Origin: UBA7328 sp965247965
GTDB lineage: Bacteria > Bacteroidota > Bacteroidia > Chitinophagales > Saprospiraceae
Direction: 5' to 3'
DNA length: 64,000 bases
Assembly (NCBI GenBank): GCA_965247965.1
Contig: OZ252053.1
Coordinates: forward strand, 4,650,001-4,714,000
The notes beneath the pieces were generated by a model that saw only the letters and a list, made by a program, of their open reading frames with translations, had not been told where the DNA came from and did not search any database. Shown one piece after another: positions 53,625 to 61,790 of this stretch. Position numbers and translations under genes: made by a program. How positions within the stretch are numbered: the stretch's first letter is position 1; each line of letters opens with the position of its first letter.

Positions 53625-55208
53625 CTAACGATTACTGTATGTCCCTCGTGCATTGTTTTTGGTTTCAACTAAATTCTTCCCAAAGTGATCCCGCTCTAGC
53701 CAGAAATTGGCCCAGCTGGACGTACCGCGTAAAGCCTGATCTTGGATCACAGGTGCATGATCAAGTAATTGCTGTTCGTTCCCCTGGTATTTCAATCGGT
53801 CATAGGCCTTTGACCAAATGCACGGAAAATCATCTACCTCACACAATCCGTCACGAGTACCTCCGCAAGGGCCGTTTCGTTGATTTTTGGCACATTTTGA
53901 TTCGGGGCACAGGAAGGCTATCTCGGGAAGAGAACAATCTCCGCAATCCCTGCAGTCGAATAAGGCAGCCTTACTAACTTTTTCTATTTTTCGCAACCAA
54001 ACCGGTCCCTGCATCGGATCTTTTGCCTTCCGGCAAATCTTCTCTCCAATGTTGTGCATTCCTTTTCCCGGTGTGAACATTCCGTAGTGAACCAACTTCG
54101 AAATTAGGTAGTTGGTATTTGGGTTCTTTTTGCTTTTTGTGTTCCGGGTAGAGGGCAGATAGTCCGGGTTGAGGGTTCCATTCATAGATAATCCTGTTTC
54201 ATGATCTTCAGCGAATAGAAAGAACTCATTCTCTCGTGAGAATCTTATCTCCCTGGCGAATTCCTTCCAATCTTTTTCGGAAAAAGTTTTTTCAATCTCC
54301 AATATTCTTTCCAGGTCTCCAATTTTATGAATGCCACTGATATAGACGCCTTTATAGCCTAAGCCACGGTACACTGCCATTTGCCTTGCCGCCAGTCCCA
54401 GGAAGTAATATTTGCCTTTATCCGGGGAGTTACCCTCTTTTTGACAAATTTGATAAAGATCATCGCTGACCACTACACCAGGGATTCCCTGTTTGTGGAA
54501 GAGCCTGACTGCCCTGGGATTCAAAACAAAAACATTACCTATTAATGGCGTCTTGTCCAAATCCCGGTACCTCATATAGCATATCAATTCATGCATCTTG
54601 CGAGAATCGTAGCCAATTTGATTGATAATAAATCGGGCACCACATTCTATTTTCTTTTCCAACTTCAAATATTGGGGAATCACTTCGTTTTCATTGAGTT
54701 TGAAATTGGTCGTAACCGCACCGACAAAAAAGTTGGTTTTCGCTACATCCTCCGGATGACCGGGATCTGAGTTTAAGCCCTTGTTCATTCGATCGAGAAT
54801 AGATATCAGTCCAACTGAGTCAATGTCAAAAACGGGTTTGGCCTGACCCTCGGGTCGTTTGACCGGCGCATCGCCTGTCATAGCCAGGATGTTGTCAAAT
54901 CCTTCACTAGCCAATTGCCAGGCAACACTTTCGAGGCCATAGCGATTAATATCCTTACAGGTGAGATGAATAACTACCTCTTTTCCACCAAAAAGGATTG
55001 GTCTTCCCAATGCTGCTGGAGCCAACATTGGATTTCCACCGGCATTATCGGTGATCGATACCCAATCGACCGAGGGAAAAGAAATTAGATCATTGGCATA
55101 ATCCCGGGCATTAACCCCCGCAGCTTGCCCCATCGTCCCCCTGGTAGAGACCAATTCAATGCCGCAAACAAATTCCTGGCAATTCATTTTGGTTTCTAAA
55201 CTCTCCAT
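53625..55208 (-). CDS. 5,10-methylenetetrahydrofolate reductase with C-terminal MetV-like Cys-rich domain
   Basis: A 527-aa fusion. The N-terminal 310 residues are MetF-like (VEL-type opening GIELVSTRGTMGQAAG, FPSVDWVSITDNAGGNP, IHLTCKDINRYGLES, ILAMTGDAP, ARFIINQIGYDS). The C-terminal domain holds clustered cysteines, DCRDCGDCSLPEIAFLCP, then SKCAKNQRNGPCGG and LCEVDDFPC, the pattern of the MTHFR C-terminal (MetV-type) domain. In acetogens the metV product forms a complex with metF and carries metal sites. Here the two are fused. In this operon it would oxidise methyl-THF to methylene-THF, feeding one-carbon metabolism. Confidence 0.88.
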   Translation of the reverse strand: MESLETKMNCQEFVCGIELVSTRGTMGQAAGVNARDYANDLISFPSVDWVSITDNAGGNPMLAPAALGRPILFGGKEVVIHLTCKDINRYGLESVAWQLASEGFDNILAMTGDAPVKRPEGQAKPVFDIDSVGLISILDRMNKGLNSDPGHPEDVAKTNFFVGAVTTNFKLNENEVIPQYLKLEKKIECGARFIINQIGYDSRKMHELICYMRYRDLDKTPLIGNVFVLNPRAVRLFHKQGIPGVVVSDDLYQICQKEGNSPDKGKYYFLGLAARQMAVYRGLGYKGVYISGIHKIGDLERILEIEKTFSEKDWKEFAREIRFSRENEFFLFAEDHETGLSMNGTLNPDYLPSTRNTKSKKNPNTNYLISKLVHYGMFTPGKGMHNIGEKICRKAKDPMQGPVWLRKIEKVSKAALFDCRDCGDCSLPEIAFLCPESKCAKNQRNGPCGGTRDGLCEVDDFPCIWSKAYDRLKYQGNEQQLLDHAPVIQDQALRGTSSWANFWLERDHFGKNLVETKNNARGTYSNR

Positions 55209-55229
55209 AGCTCATTTATCCTACAAAAT

Positions 55230-55868
55230 TTATTCATGTCCCAACAGATTCAAGAATAGATCAACTGCAGATGAGGCATCGGCACCATAACCATCAGCAC
55301 CGATTTCTTCAGCATACATTTCACTTATAGGTGCGCCCCCAACAGTCATTTTTATATGGCCTAAGTCAACCTCTTTGAATTTATCAATGACTGTTTTCAT
55401 GTACGGCATGGTGGTCGTAAGAAGGGCGCTCATTCCTACGATATCAGGTTTATGCTGCTCTACAGCAGCGATATACTTGTCCACAGGTTGGTCTACTCCC
55501 ATGTCATGAACTTCAAAGCCCGCTCCTTCTGCCATCATGCAAACTAGATTCTTCCCGATGTCGTGAAGATCGCCTTTGACAGTCCCCATTACAACGACTC
55601 CTTTTTTCTGCACATTGGATGATTCGGAGAGCAATGGTTTTAATATGGCCATTCCGGCCTTCATTGCCCGGGCAGCGATCAACACTTCGGGAACGTAAAG
55701 AATGTTGTGCTTAAAATCCTGCCCGACTACACTCATTCCCGCAATCAAACCCTCATTCAATACTTCCTCTACTGGCCTTCCTTCGGCCAAGGCATCTTCA
55801 GTCATCTGTTTTACTTCGGCGGCTTTGCCTTCGTAGAGATTTTGATTCATTACTGCGTAATCAATCAT
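55230..55868 (-). CDS. Corrinoid (B12-binding) protein of methyltransferase system
   Basis: A 212-aa protein of the corrinoid-protein type. The N-terminal cap helices (LAEGRPVEEVLNEGLIAGM, YVPEVLIAARAMKAGMAIL) precede a Rossmann-like B12 domain with D100-L-H102-D-I-G105 (GDLHDIGKNL), the histidine ligand, plus SALLTTTMPYM and GGAPISEMYA. It carries the methyl group between the two methyltransferases. Its gene precedes the MetF gene by 21 bp. A 228-bp space containing repeats separates it from the kinase gene. Confidence 0.93.
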   Translation of the reverse strand: MIDYAVMNQNLYEGKAAEVKQMTEDALAEGRPVEEVLNEGLIAGMSVVGQDFKHNILYVPEVLIAARAMKAGMAILKPLLSESSNVQKKGVVVMGTVKGDLHDIGKNLVCMMAEGAGFEVHDMGVDQPVDKYIAAVEQHKPDIVGMSALLTTTMPYMKTVIDKFKEVDLGHIKMTVGGAPISEMYAEEIGADGYGADASSAVDLFLNLLGHE

Positions 55869-56096
55869 GGCGACAATTAATTATTAATTACTAATTATTG
55901 ATTATTGATTATTTCAATACAACTATTGTTAACATAATCTCATTTGGCAAACCCTCAATATTCCCGTATCCAGTCCAACCATTCACAAATAATGCGCAGA
56001 ATTATATTATAGCCACTGACTTCTGTCTGCCGTTAGCCGCCTGCACTGAGCGCCCGGCCTTCGTAGCCACTTCGGCGGAGTAGGCCAGTCGAAGTG
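55869..56096. repeat. Repeat-bearing space between the kinase and corrinoid protein genes
   Basis: The first part is AT-rich with attaattattaatta-like units (55876-55912). The second part has gccttcgtagccacttcggc (56056-56075), which resembles cttcgctgaagcttcggcgg read on the other strand at 46496-46517. No gene is supported. The operon may be divided here, but no terminator is clear. Confidence 0.5.
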
Positions 56097-57122
56097 TCAA
56101 CCGTTTTCCCAAGACATAACCCCATACCTATCTATTCTAAGCGGATAAACCTCTCCCCCAAGCTCCTTTACCACATTTTTAATTTTATGCCGGTGGCCTT
56201 GCTTGGCAACCAGCAAAATCGTTCCGCCTCCTCCGGCACCGCAAGTTTTGCCACCAACTGTATGTTTGTTCAGTGCATTGTAAAAGCGGTCGAGAGTTGC
56301 GTTGTTGCAACTGTAATGTAACTGCTGGTGATAGACCCAGTTTTCGCTTAGCATTTCTCCGAATTTTTCTATATTTCCCTTTTCCAAAACGGGTGCCATT
56401 TCATTCGCAAGTCTTTCCAGGTTTTGCATGGCTTTAAGCGTACTGCTTTCGGGTCGATGATAGCTGATCTTTATATCGTCATGTATATTTCCGGAAACAT
56501 GGGATTCACCGGTGTACACCAGAATGCATCTCCGTTCCAATTCAGCAATTATTTCATCAGTAACCTTTGGCCTAAAGCAACTGACACTCCCCCCTTTAGC
56601 ATAGACAAGATGGTTTATGCCTCCAAGAGCTGCGCCCAAAGTATCCTGGCTTCCACCAGCCATACCTAAATCGTCTCTTTCTACAGAATTGCCTAACAGA
56701 GCGATTTCCTTAGGCGACCGATCATTGCCCATTGCCCGATCAAATGCCGCAATGCAAGCAGCACAGACGGCACCGGAAGAACCTAGTCCACTGCCCGGCT
56801 GAACCTCGCAAGTGACTCTTAATTTAAAACCAAAACCCGGCATTAATCGCAAAACAATCGCCTTAATCAAATCCAATTGGCCGTCTATTTTTAATCCCTC
56901 CAGATTCTCGGAATAAATGTCCTGGTCATAATCCGAGCTCTGAATCGTGATACCGCGGTTTTTATTATCAATAGACAATGTTGCATAGGCATACCTCGTG
57001 ATCCCAAAATTTACAACAGCTCCACCATAGTCTATTACATAAGGAGGAGCATCACTTCCTCCACCAGCCGGATCCACTCTTACGGGTGCCCGTGCACAAA
57101 TTTCAGAGACATCAGCTGGCAT
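56097..57122 (-). CDS. GHMP-family sugar kinase, fucokinase-like
   Basis: A 341-aa protein. The N-terminus ICARAPVRVDPAGGGSDAPPY resembles L-fucokinase and heptose kinases. The glycine-rich phosphate loop is PGSGLGSSGAVCAA, and the C-terminal motif GGKTCGAGGGGTILL completes the GHMP fold. The substrate is not certain; L-fucose, other 6-deoxy or heptose sugars are candidates. The ATG at 57122 overlaps the 3' end of the UroD-family methyltransferase by 11 bp, so the two are translationally linked, which suggests a shared substrate. An ATG at 57155 would extend it, but 57122 gives the usual N-terminus. Confidence 0.85.
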   Translation of the reverse strand: MPADVSEICARAPVRVDPAGGGSDAPPYVIDYGGAVVNFGITRYAYATLSIDNKNRGITIQSSDYDQDIYSENLEGLKIDGQLDLIKAIVLRLMPGFGFKLRVTCEVQPGSGLGSSGAVCAACIAAFDRAMGNDRSPKEIALLGNSVERDDLGMAGGSQDTLGAALGGINHLVYAKGGSVSCFRPKVTDEIIAELERRCILVYTGESHVSGNIHDDIKISYHRPESSTLKAMQNLERLANEMAPVLEKGNIEKFGEMLSENWVYHQQLHYSCNNATLDRFYNALNKHTVGGKTCGAGGGGTILLVAKQGHRHKIKNVVKELGGEVYPLRIDRYGVMSWENG

Positions 57123-58275
57123 ATTTCCTGACCGTTTTAGCCAAAAGTTGCACATTTTCAGCCGCAGTCGGAGGTGCTACGCTGCAAGCCGAACTTAGAA
57201 TATATTGACCACCCTGGCTTCCTGTTTTGTATACCGATTCCACAACTTCCCTTGCATTTTCATAATCATTCCGCAACAAACCATTCACAGGATCGATATT
57301 GCCTTTGATGAATAACTTGTCTTTGAGTTGTTCTTTTGCTTCGTCCAGGTTTACCGTACCCAGAGGAGGAGGGTCTAAAGTTTCAATTCCGCTTATTTCG
57401 GTTTGTACCATGAGATCCAGGCGATCGCCGATTGCTCCACAGGTGTGTGTATATACAAATGCTCCTTCGTCCTTAACGGCCCGTGCTATTTGTCGCTCGT
57501 AAGGCACCACCCATTCCTCGTACATATCCCGCGACAGGAAACCGGCACCAACAAAAGGAGACGATATCTTTATCGCATGACATCCTCTTCTGACCTGGGC
57601 AATCGCCCATGCTGTTGACATGCGGGCAAAATATTCCATCAACTTGTGTACTTGCTCAGGATCCAGGAGCAGCGCCATCAGAGCTTCTTCGATACCTCCG
57701 GCCATAAAATAATGATCCATAGGCGCCCGCACTTCACCGTGGACCGAAAATTCATCCCCGACTTTTTTGTTGATCAAATCAATGGCTTCAAAGTAGTGAT
57801 CCGGAAAGCCATCTGGGTCAGTACAAGGATAAGAACCTTTGTGATAACACCAATGCATAAAAGAATCACCTGCCCAGTCAAAAGGATCATTGGGGTTCAA
57901 TGAGGATATCTCCGGATGGATTTTATCGCCGTCTGTGCGGTAATAGGGATCATCGTCCCTCATGCACTCGACACGCCTGCCGTCTTTGAGATAGATGGTG
58001 GGTTCGTCAGCATCGCGGTCAATGCGATCGATAAGCCCACCAAACTCAGGATCTCTTCCCGGTTTATGTAGAAGTATGCCATCAAAATCATATAATTCCC
58101 TCATCTTTAACAAACCTTCCGTATAGGCTTCATTGGATAGAAAATAATCTACTCCATGTATTCCCGACTGTAAAAGAGTATGGCCTATGGCCAATTGGCA
58201 CATGGTAGGAACGCGTTCCGGCTGCCCCATTGACATGGCGTCGTTCATGAGTTGTTTCGGTGTCTTGTTTGACAT
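57112..58275 (-). CDS. UroD-family corrinoid-dependent methyltransferase (MT I type)
   Basis: A 387-aa protein of the uroporphyrinogen decarboxylase superfamily, but of the MtaA/CmuA methyltransferase branch. The zinc site pattern H277-T-C279 (VYTHTCGAIG) with C364 (SSACSVAPPTAAEN) matches the His-x-Cys...Cys motif of MtaA and MtvB-type enzymes; decarboxylases lack it. The barrel motifs PERVPTMCQLAIGHT and KGNIDPVNGLL are present. In O-demethylase systems such a protein moves the methyl group from substrate to corrinoid. It is the first gene of the minus-strand cluster and overlaps the kinase gene. Confidence 0.85.
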   Translation of the reverse strand: MSNKTPKQLMNDAMSMGQPERVPTMCQLAIGHTLLQSGIHGVDYFLSNEAYTEGLLKMRELYDFDGILLHKPGRDPEFGGLIDRIDRDADEPTIYLKDGRRVECMRDDDPYYRTDGDKIHPEISSLNPNDPFDWAGDSFMHWCYHKGSYPCTDPDGFPDHYFEAIDLINKKVGDEFSVHGEVRAPMDHYFMAGGIEEALMALLLDPEQVHKLMEYFARMSTAWAIAQVRRGCHAIKISSPFVGAGFLSRDMYEEWVVPYERQIARAVKDEGAFVYTHTCGAIGDRLDLMVQTEISGIETLDPPPLGTVNLDEAKEQLKDKLFIKGNIDPVNGLLRNDYENAREVVESVYKTGSQGGQYILSSACSVAPPTAAENVQLLAKTVRKYAS

Positions 58276-58583
58276 ACTGATCGATTATGAAAAGGAAGTG
58301 TTACTGCAAAAATCAAGAGTGAGCTGGCTCTGAAAAGCCCTCCAAATGGAGTAATGGAGTAATGGAGTAATGGAATTATGCATAACCAATTTAACAACAA
58401 ACATTTGTACATTAGTAAAACAGTACTCCAACGCTCCATATTCCAAACAAATGTTTTCGGAATGCGCTCAATAATTAATAATTAATAATTAATAATTAAT
58501 AATCCTTGCAACAACCCTGATACCAAGCCATAAAGTTAACCATTAGTAATGTCCACACCTTATTCTCTATTGCCATTTAATAA
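58276..58583. repeat. Intergenic space with short tandem repeats
   Basis: No gene is seen. It contains three copies of the 8-mer atggagta (58346-58369) and about 4.7 copies of the 7-mer ataatta (58471-58503). The space leads from the methyltransferase start (58275) to the regulator's control region. Confidence 0.7.
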
Positions 58584-58597
58584 TGCTCAATTGAGCA
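58584..58597. promoter_or_regulatory. 14-bp perfect palindrome, candidate operator
   Basis: TGCTCAATTGAGCA is a perfect palindrome 9 bp upstream of the TATATTTG promoter of the AraC gene, in the region between the divergent operons. It may be the AraC regulator's binding site, but AraC sites are usually direct repeats, so another regulator is possible. Confidence 0.4.
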
Positions 58598-58605
58598 ACA
58601 TTGCA

Positions 58606-58613
58606 TATATTTG
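58606..58613 (+). promoter_or_regulatory. Promoter of the AraC regulator gene
   Basis: TATATTTG matches the Bacteroidota -7 element exactly. It places the transcript start near 58620, so a TTG at 58611 cannot be the start codon. An in-frame TTG at 58641 (MRIKFEKITL) is the best remaining start. Confidence 0.5.
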
Positions 58614-58640
58614 CTATTATTATCGTCAAATGAATACGAG

Positions 58641-59507
58641 TTGAGGATCAAATTTGAAAAAATCACACTAGGAAAGGACGTTTCACTTAACGTCAAAAAA
58701 ATCAAAAAGAAAAGATTTGACTCATCCCTGCATTTCCACCCTGAAATAGAAATAACATTGATCCTGAAAAGCAATGGCACCCGGTTCGTTGGGGATAATA
58801 TTTCGTCTTTCGGCAGAGATGATTTGGTAATGATCGGAAGCAACTTACCTCACTATTGGAGCAATGACAACATAACTGATGATCGTGATGGCGGTTCTGA
58901 AGCAATCGTTGTTCAATTCGAGGCTGGTTGTATGGGTAAGGACTTTTTCGAAGGGCCTGAAATGATTCACCTCAAAAAACTTTTGAATCGTTCATCCAGG
59001 GGCTTAGCAATTCATGGAAAAACTCAATCTACGATTAGCAAGCAAATGCGAAAAATTTTGAAATCATATCCGTTCAAAAGAGTAATGGTATTGCTTTCGA
59101 TCCTGGATATCTTGGCAAACTCAAACGAAATTGAGGTTTTGTCAAGCGAAGGTTTCCCCCAAAATTACTATCATTCGGATAGTATCAGAATAAACGAGGT
59201 ATACAATTATATTTCCGCCCATCTTACGGATGGAGTAGATGTGAGTCAGGCTGCCAAAAATCTGCGCATGTCCGTTTCGGCCTTTTGTCATTATTTCAAA
59301 AAGAAAACGAATAAGACCTTTTCCAGGGCAGTCAATGAAATGAGAATAGGCCATGCGAATAGATTATTGCTGGAAACGGATTTGAAGATTCTTGAAATTT
59401 GTTATCAATCGGGCTTTAATAATCTTTCTAATTTTAATAAGCAGTTTAAATCTATTAATGGGGTGACTCCTAGGGGATTTAGGACAAGGTACGATGCGGT
59501 TTATTAG
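58641..59507 (+). CDS. AraC-family transcriptional regulator with cupin sensor
   Basis: A 288-aa protein. The N-terminal half is a cupin-like sensor (SSLHFHPEIEITLILKSNGTRFVGD, IGSNLPHYW with paired His residues). The C-terminal half is the AraC DNA-binding domain with two helix-turn-helices (VSQAAKNLRMSVSAFCHYFKKKTNKTF, LEICYQSGFNNLSNFNKQFKS). It lies divergently from the UroD-operon and upstream of the sugar-isomerase-like genes, so it is likely the regulator of one or both. The start at TTG 58641 is chosen because the promoter element overlaps the upstream TTG. Confidence 0.85.
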   Translation: MRIKFEKITLGKDVSLNVKKIKKKRFDSSLHFHPEIEITLILKSNGTRFVGDNISSFGRDDLVMIGSNLPHYWSNDNITDDRDGGSEAIVVQFEAGCMGKDFFEGPEMIHLKKLLNRSSRGLAIHGKTQSTISKQMRKILKSYPFKRVMVLLSILDILANSNEIEVLSSEGFPQNYYHSDSIRINEVYNYISAHLTDGVDVSQAAKNLRMSVSAFCHYFKKKTNKTFSRAVNEMRIGHANRLLLETDLKILEICYQSGFNNLSNFNKQFKSINGVTPRGFRTRYDAVY

Positions 59508-59627
59508 TAGAGAGTAGGATTTGCTGGATAGAAGATTGAATATTGACGGCTACGATTAGGATTTGTTCTTTCTAACTGACCCTGTTGCTAAAGGCATTCA
59601 CCAGGACAATCCCCAATTGAAATTATC

Positions 59628-59649
59628 TTGTAAATTGGTTTATTTACAA
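59628..59649. promoter_or_regulatory. 22-bp inverted repeat upstream of the cupin gene, candidate operator
   Basis: TTGTAAAT and ATTTACAA form exact 8-bp arms around a 6-bp centre, ending 8 bp before the ATG at 59658. This is a typical place for an operator that blocks transcription or translation start. The binding protein is unknown. Confidence 0.5.
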
Positions 59650-59657
59650 AACATTAC

Positions 59658-60875
59658 TTGAACATGAGCATCTCAGAGAAGGCATTGGAACAAGGACAAG
59701 GAATCCTCCGTTTAGCCCCAAACTGGGTGCCGAGGTCATTATTCGTGCCCGGAAGAAGAATTAAATTGCATCCGGACGACTATTATGCCCTCGGTGGACA
59801 GCGGGGCGGCATTGATGAACGATGGCTTTCCTCCACAACAGCGGCGGACAATGGGCCATTAACCGGAGAAAATGAAGGCCTAAGTTATGTAGTCTTTGAA
59901 GATGGTGCAGAAGTAAAGCAGATATTACTAAGAGGTGTTATCGACGATCTTAAAGGAGATCTGATAGGAGAACAAATTTGGAATGAACGTGGCTGCTGGC
60001 CGATGTACTCCAAGTTTTTTGATAATATGGGCGCGATTCCGTTTCATTTGCATCAGCCCGAGGAGTACGCCAGGCTGACCGGCCAAATGAGCAAACCTGA
60101 GGCATACTACTTTCCTCCACAATTGAATAGTCACATCGGAAATTTCCCATATACTTTTTTCGGCTTTGCCCGTACAACGACTAAAGAACAGGTTCGCCGA
60201 TGCCTGGTTAATTTCGGCAAAGGCGACAACAAGATCATCGAACTTTCACAAGCCTATCGGCTGGAACTGGGTACGGGATGGGATGTTCCGCCAGGTATTC
60301 TCCATGCTCCTGGAAGCCTGTGTACATACGAACCTCAAAAAGCCTCGGATGTCTACTCAGTCTTTCAATCTATGTTTGACAATAAAGTGGTAGGGGAGGA
60401 ACATCTCTGGAAGGACACGCCCAAGGACAGGGTTGGCGATGTTGATTTCCTCATGGATTTACTAGATTGGAACGGCAATGTTGATCCGGATTTGCGCGAT
60501 AACCGTTTTATGAAACCCGTACCAGTCAAACCCGTCGAGGAAATGAAGACCGAAGGATACCTTGAAAACTGGATTTGCTACAAATCAGATTCCTTCAGCG
60601 CCAAGGAGCTTACCATATTCCCGCGAGCGACAGTCACCATTAGAGACAGTGGAGCATACGGTATGGTTATGGTACAGGGTCACGGTGAAATGGGTATTTG
60701 GGATATTGAGACGCCTGCTTTGATACGTTTTGGCCAGTTGACCCATGATGAATTTTTTGTTAGCGAAAAGGCGGCAAGGAAAGGTGTAAAGATTGTCAAT
60801 CCTTCGAAAACCGATCCTATTGTGATGTTAAAGCACTTTGGGCCTGGGAATGTGGATCTGGAAGGTGTGTGGTAA
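59658..60875 (+). CDS. Cupin protein related to class I mannose-6-phosphate isomerase
   Basis: A 405-aa protein with two cupin-like halves. GAIPFHLHQPEEYARL, YYFPPQLNSHIGNFPYTFFGF and WDVPPGILHAPGSLCTYEP carry the metal-binding histidine-glutamate pattern of phosphomannose-isomerase-like proteins, and the second half contains AYGMVMVQGHGEMGIW. It should act on a sugar or sugar phosphate in the cytoplasm. The exact reaction is unknown. It follows the AraC gene and precedes the epimerase gene by 87 bp. Confidence 0.78.
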   Translation: MNMSISEKALEQGQGILRLAPNWVPRSLFVPGRRIKLHPDDYYALGGQRGGIDERWLSSTTAADNGPLTGENEGLSYVVFEDGAEVKQILLRGVIDDLKGDLIGEQIWNERGCWPMYSKFFDNMGAIPFHLHQPEEYARLTGQMSKPEAYYFPPQLNSHIGNFPYTFFGFARTTTKEQVRRCLVNFGKGDNKIIELSQAYRLELGTGWDVPPGILHAPGSLCTYEPQKASDVYSVFQSMFDNKVVGEEHLWKDTPKDRVGDVDFLMDLLDWNGNVDPDLRDNRFMKPVPVKPVEEMKTEGYLENWICYKSDSFSAKELTIFPRATVTIRDSGAYGMVMVQGHGEMGIWDIETPALIRFGQLTHDEFFVSEKAARKGVKIVNPSKTDPIVMLKHFGPGNVDLEGVW

Positions 60876-60962
60876 CTAGTCAATTACAGCAACAAGTCGC
60901 CATTTACCCAAATCAATTATTCCGTAATTCATTGCTAATTTTGAATGTTTGAAAAAAAGCTC

Positions 60963-61790
60963 ATGAGCGATTTCAACCTCTTGTCAATCAACCAGTGGAC
61001 AACTGTAAAGCAATGGTCATTGCGCGAAGCGATTGAGGGATACGCACGTCACGGTGTATATGGCATATCCGTTTTGCGCGATAAATTATTGGAAATTGGT
61101 GCGAGAGAGGCGGTACAAATACTAGGTGACAATAATATGATCGTGACAGGTTATTGTGTTGGCGGCTTGTTGACGGACATTGACCCCTCCAAATTTCAAA
61201 AAAGTCTGGATCAAAATTTTAAGATTATCGATGAAGCCGCCGAAATTAAAGCGCAATGCATAGTCTTTCTTGCAGGCGGACTGCCAGAAGGCTCAAAGGA
61301 CATTGCCTCCGCTCGTGCCCGCTGTCTTGAGGGGCTGGCGACATTACTTCCTTATGCTAGGAGTGCCGGAGTCACCATTGCCCTGGAACCTTTGCATCCA
61401 ATGGTTTGTGGTTTCCGCTCGGTTCTTGCCACCCTGGCTCAAGCCAATGATTGGTACGAACAACTTGGGGCAGGTTCAGAACTTGGTATCGTGGTAGATG
61501 TGTATCATGTATGGTGGGATCCTGCATTGGAAAGGGAGATTAAACGGGCCAAAGGTCGTATCACAGCCTTCCACGTTAGCGATTGGCTAATGGATACCAA
61601 AGACGTTCGCCTCGATCGCGGTATGATGGGAGATGGTGTAATCGACATTCCCAAAATTCGACAACTGGTAGAGGCAACAGGCTATAAAGGCTACCGAGAG
61701 GTGGAAATATTCTCTTCACGAAATTGGTGGCAACGCGATCCGGATGAAGTTATTGAAATTGTGAAAGAACGTTATCTGAAATACGTTTGA
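60963..61790 (+). CDS. TIM-barrel sugar isomerase/epimerase
   Basis: A protein of about 275 aa of the xylose-isomerase-like TIM-barrel family (AP endonuclease 2 fold). Motifs: SINQWTTVKQWSLREAIEGYA, CIVFLAGGLPEG, VTIALEPLHPMVCGFRSVL, GIVVDVYHVWWDP, and ITAFHVSDWLMDT with metal-binding residues. The GYREVEIFSSRNWWQRDPD ending is typical. Members isomerise sugars, ketoses or cyclitol derivatives (for example in inositol degradation). I prefer the start at 60963 (MSDFNLLSINQWTT) over 60945, as the family usually begins shortly before the SIN-x-WTT motif. It ends close to a small antisense frame. Confidence 0.82.
   Translation: MSDFNLLSINQWTTVKQWSLREAIEGYARHGVYGISVLRDKLLEIGAREAVQILGDNNMIVTGYCVGGLLTDIDPSKFQKSLDQNFKIIDEAAEIKAQCIVFLAGGLPEGSKDIASARARCLEGLATLLPYARSAGVTIALEPLHPMVCGFRSVLATLAQANDWYEQLGAGSELGIVVDVYHVWWDPALEREIKRAKGRITAFHVSDWLMDTKDVRLDRGMMGDGVIDIPKIRQLVEATGYKGYREVEIFSSRNWWQRDPDEVIEIVKERYLKYV

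Noticed and set aside
57112..58275. A heme-pathway uroporphyrinogen decarboxylase
   Set aside because: The His-x-Cys...Cys zinc motif and the surrounding corrinoid genes favour the methyltransferase branch of the superfamily.
58276..58610. A cobalamin riboswitch upstream of the corrinoid operon
   Set aside because: I looked for the conserved B12-box core and found nothing similar; the space holds tandem repeats and an operator-like palindrome.
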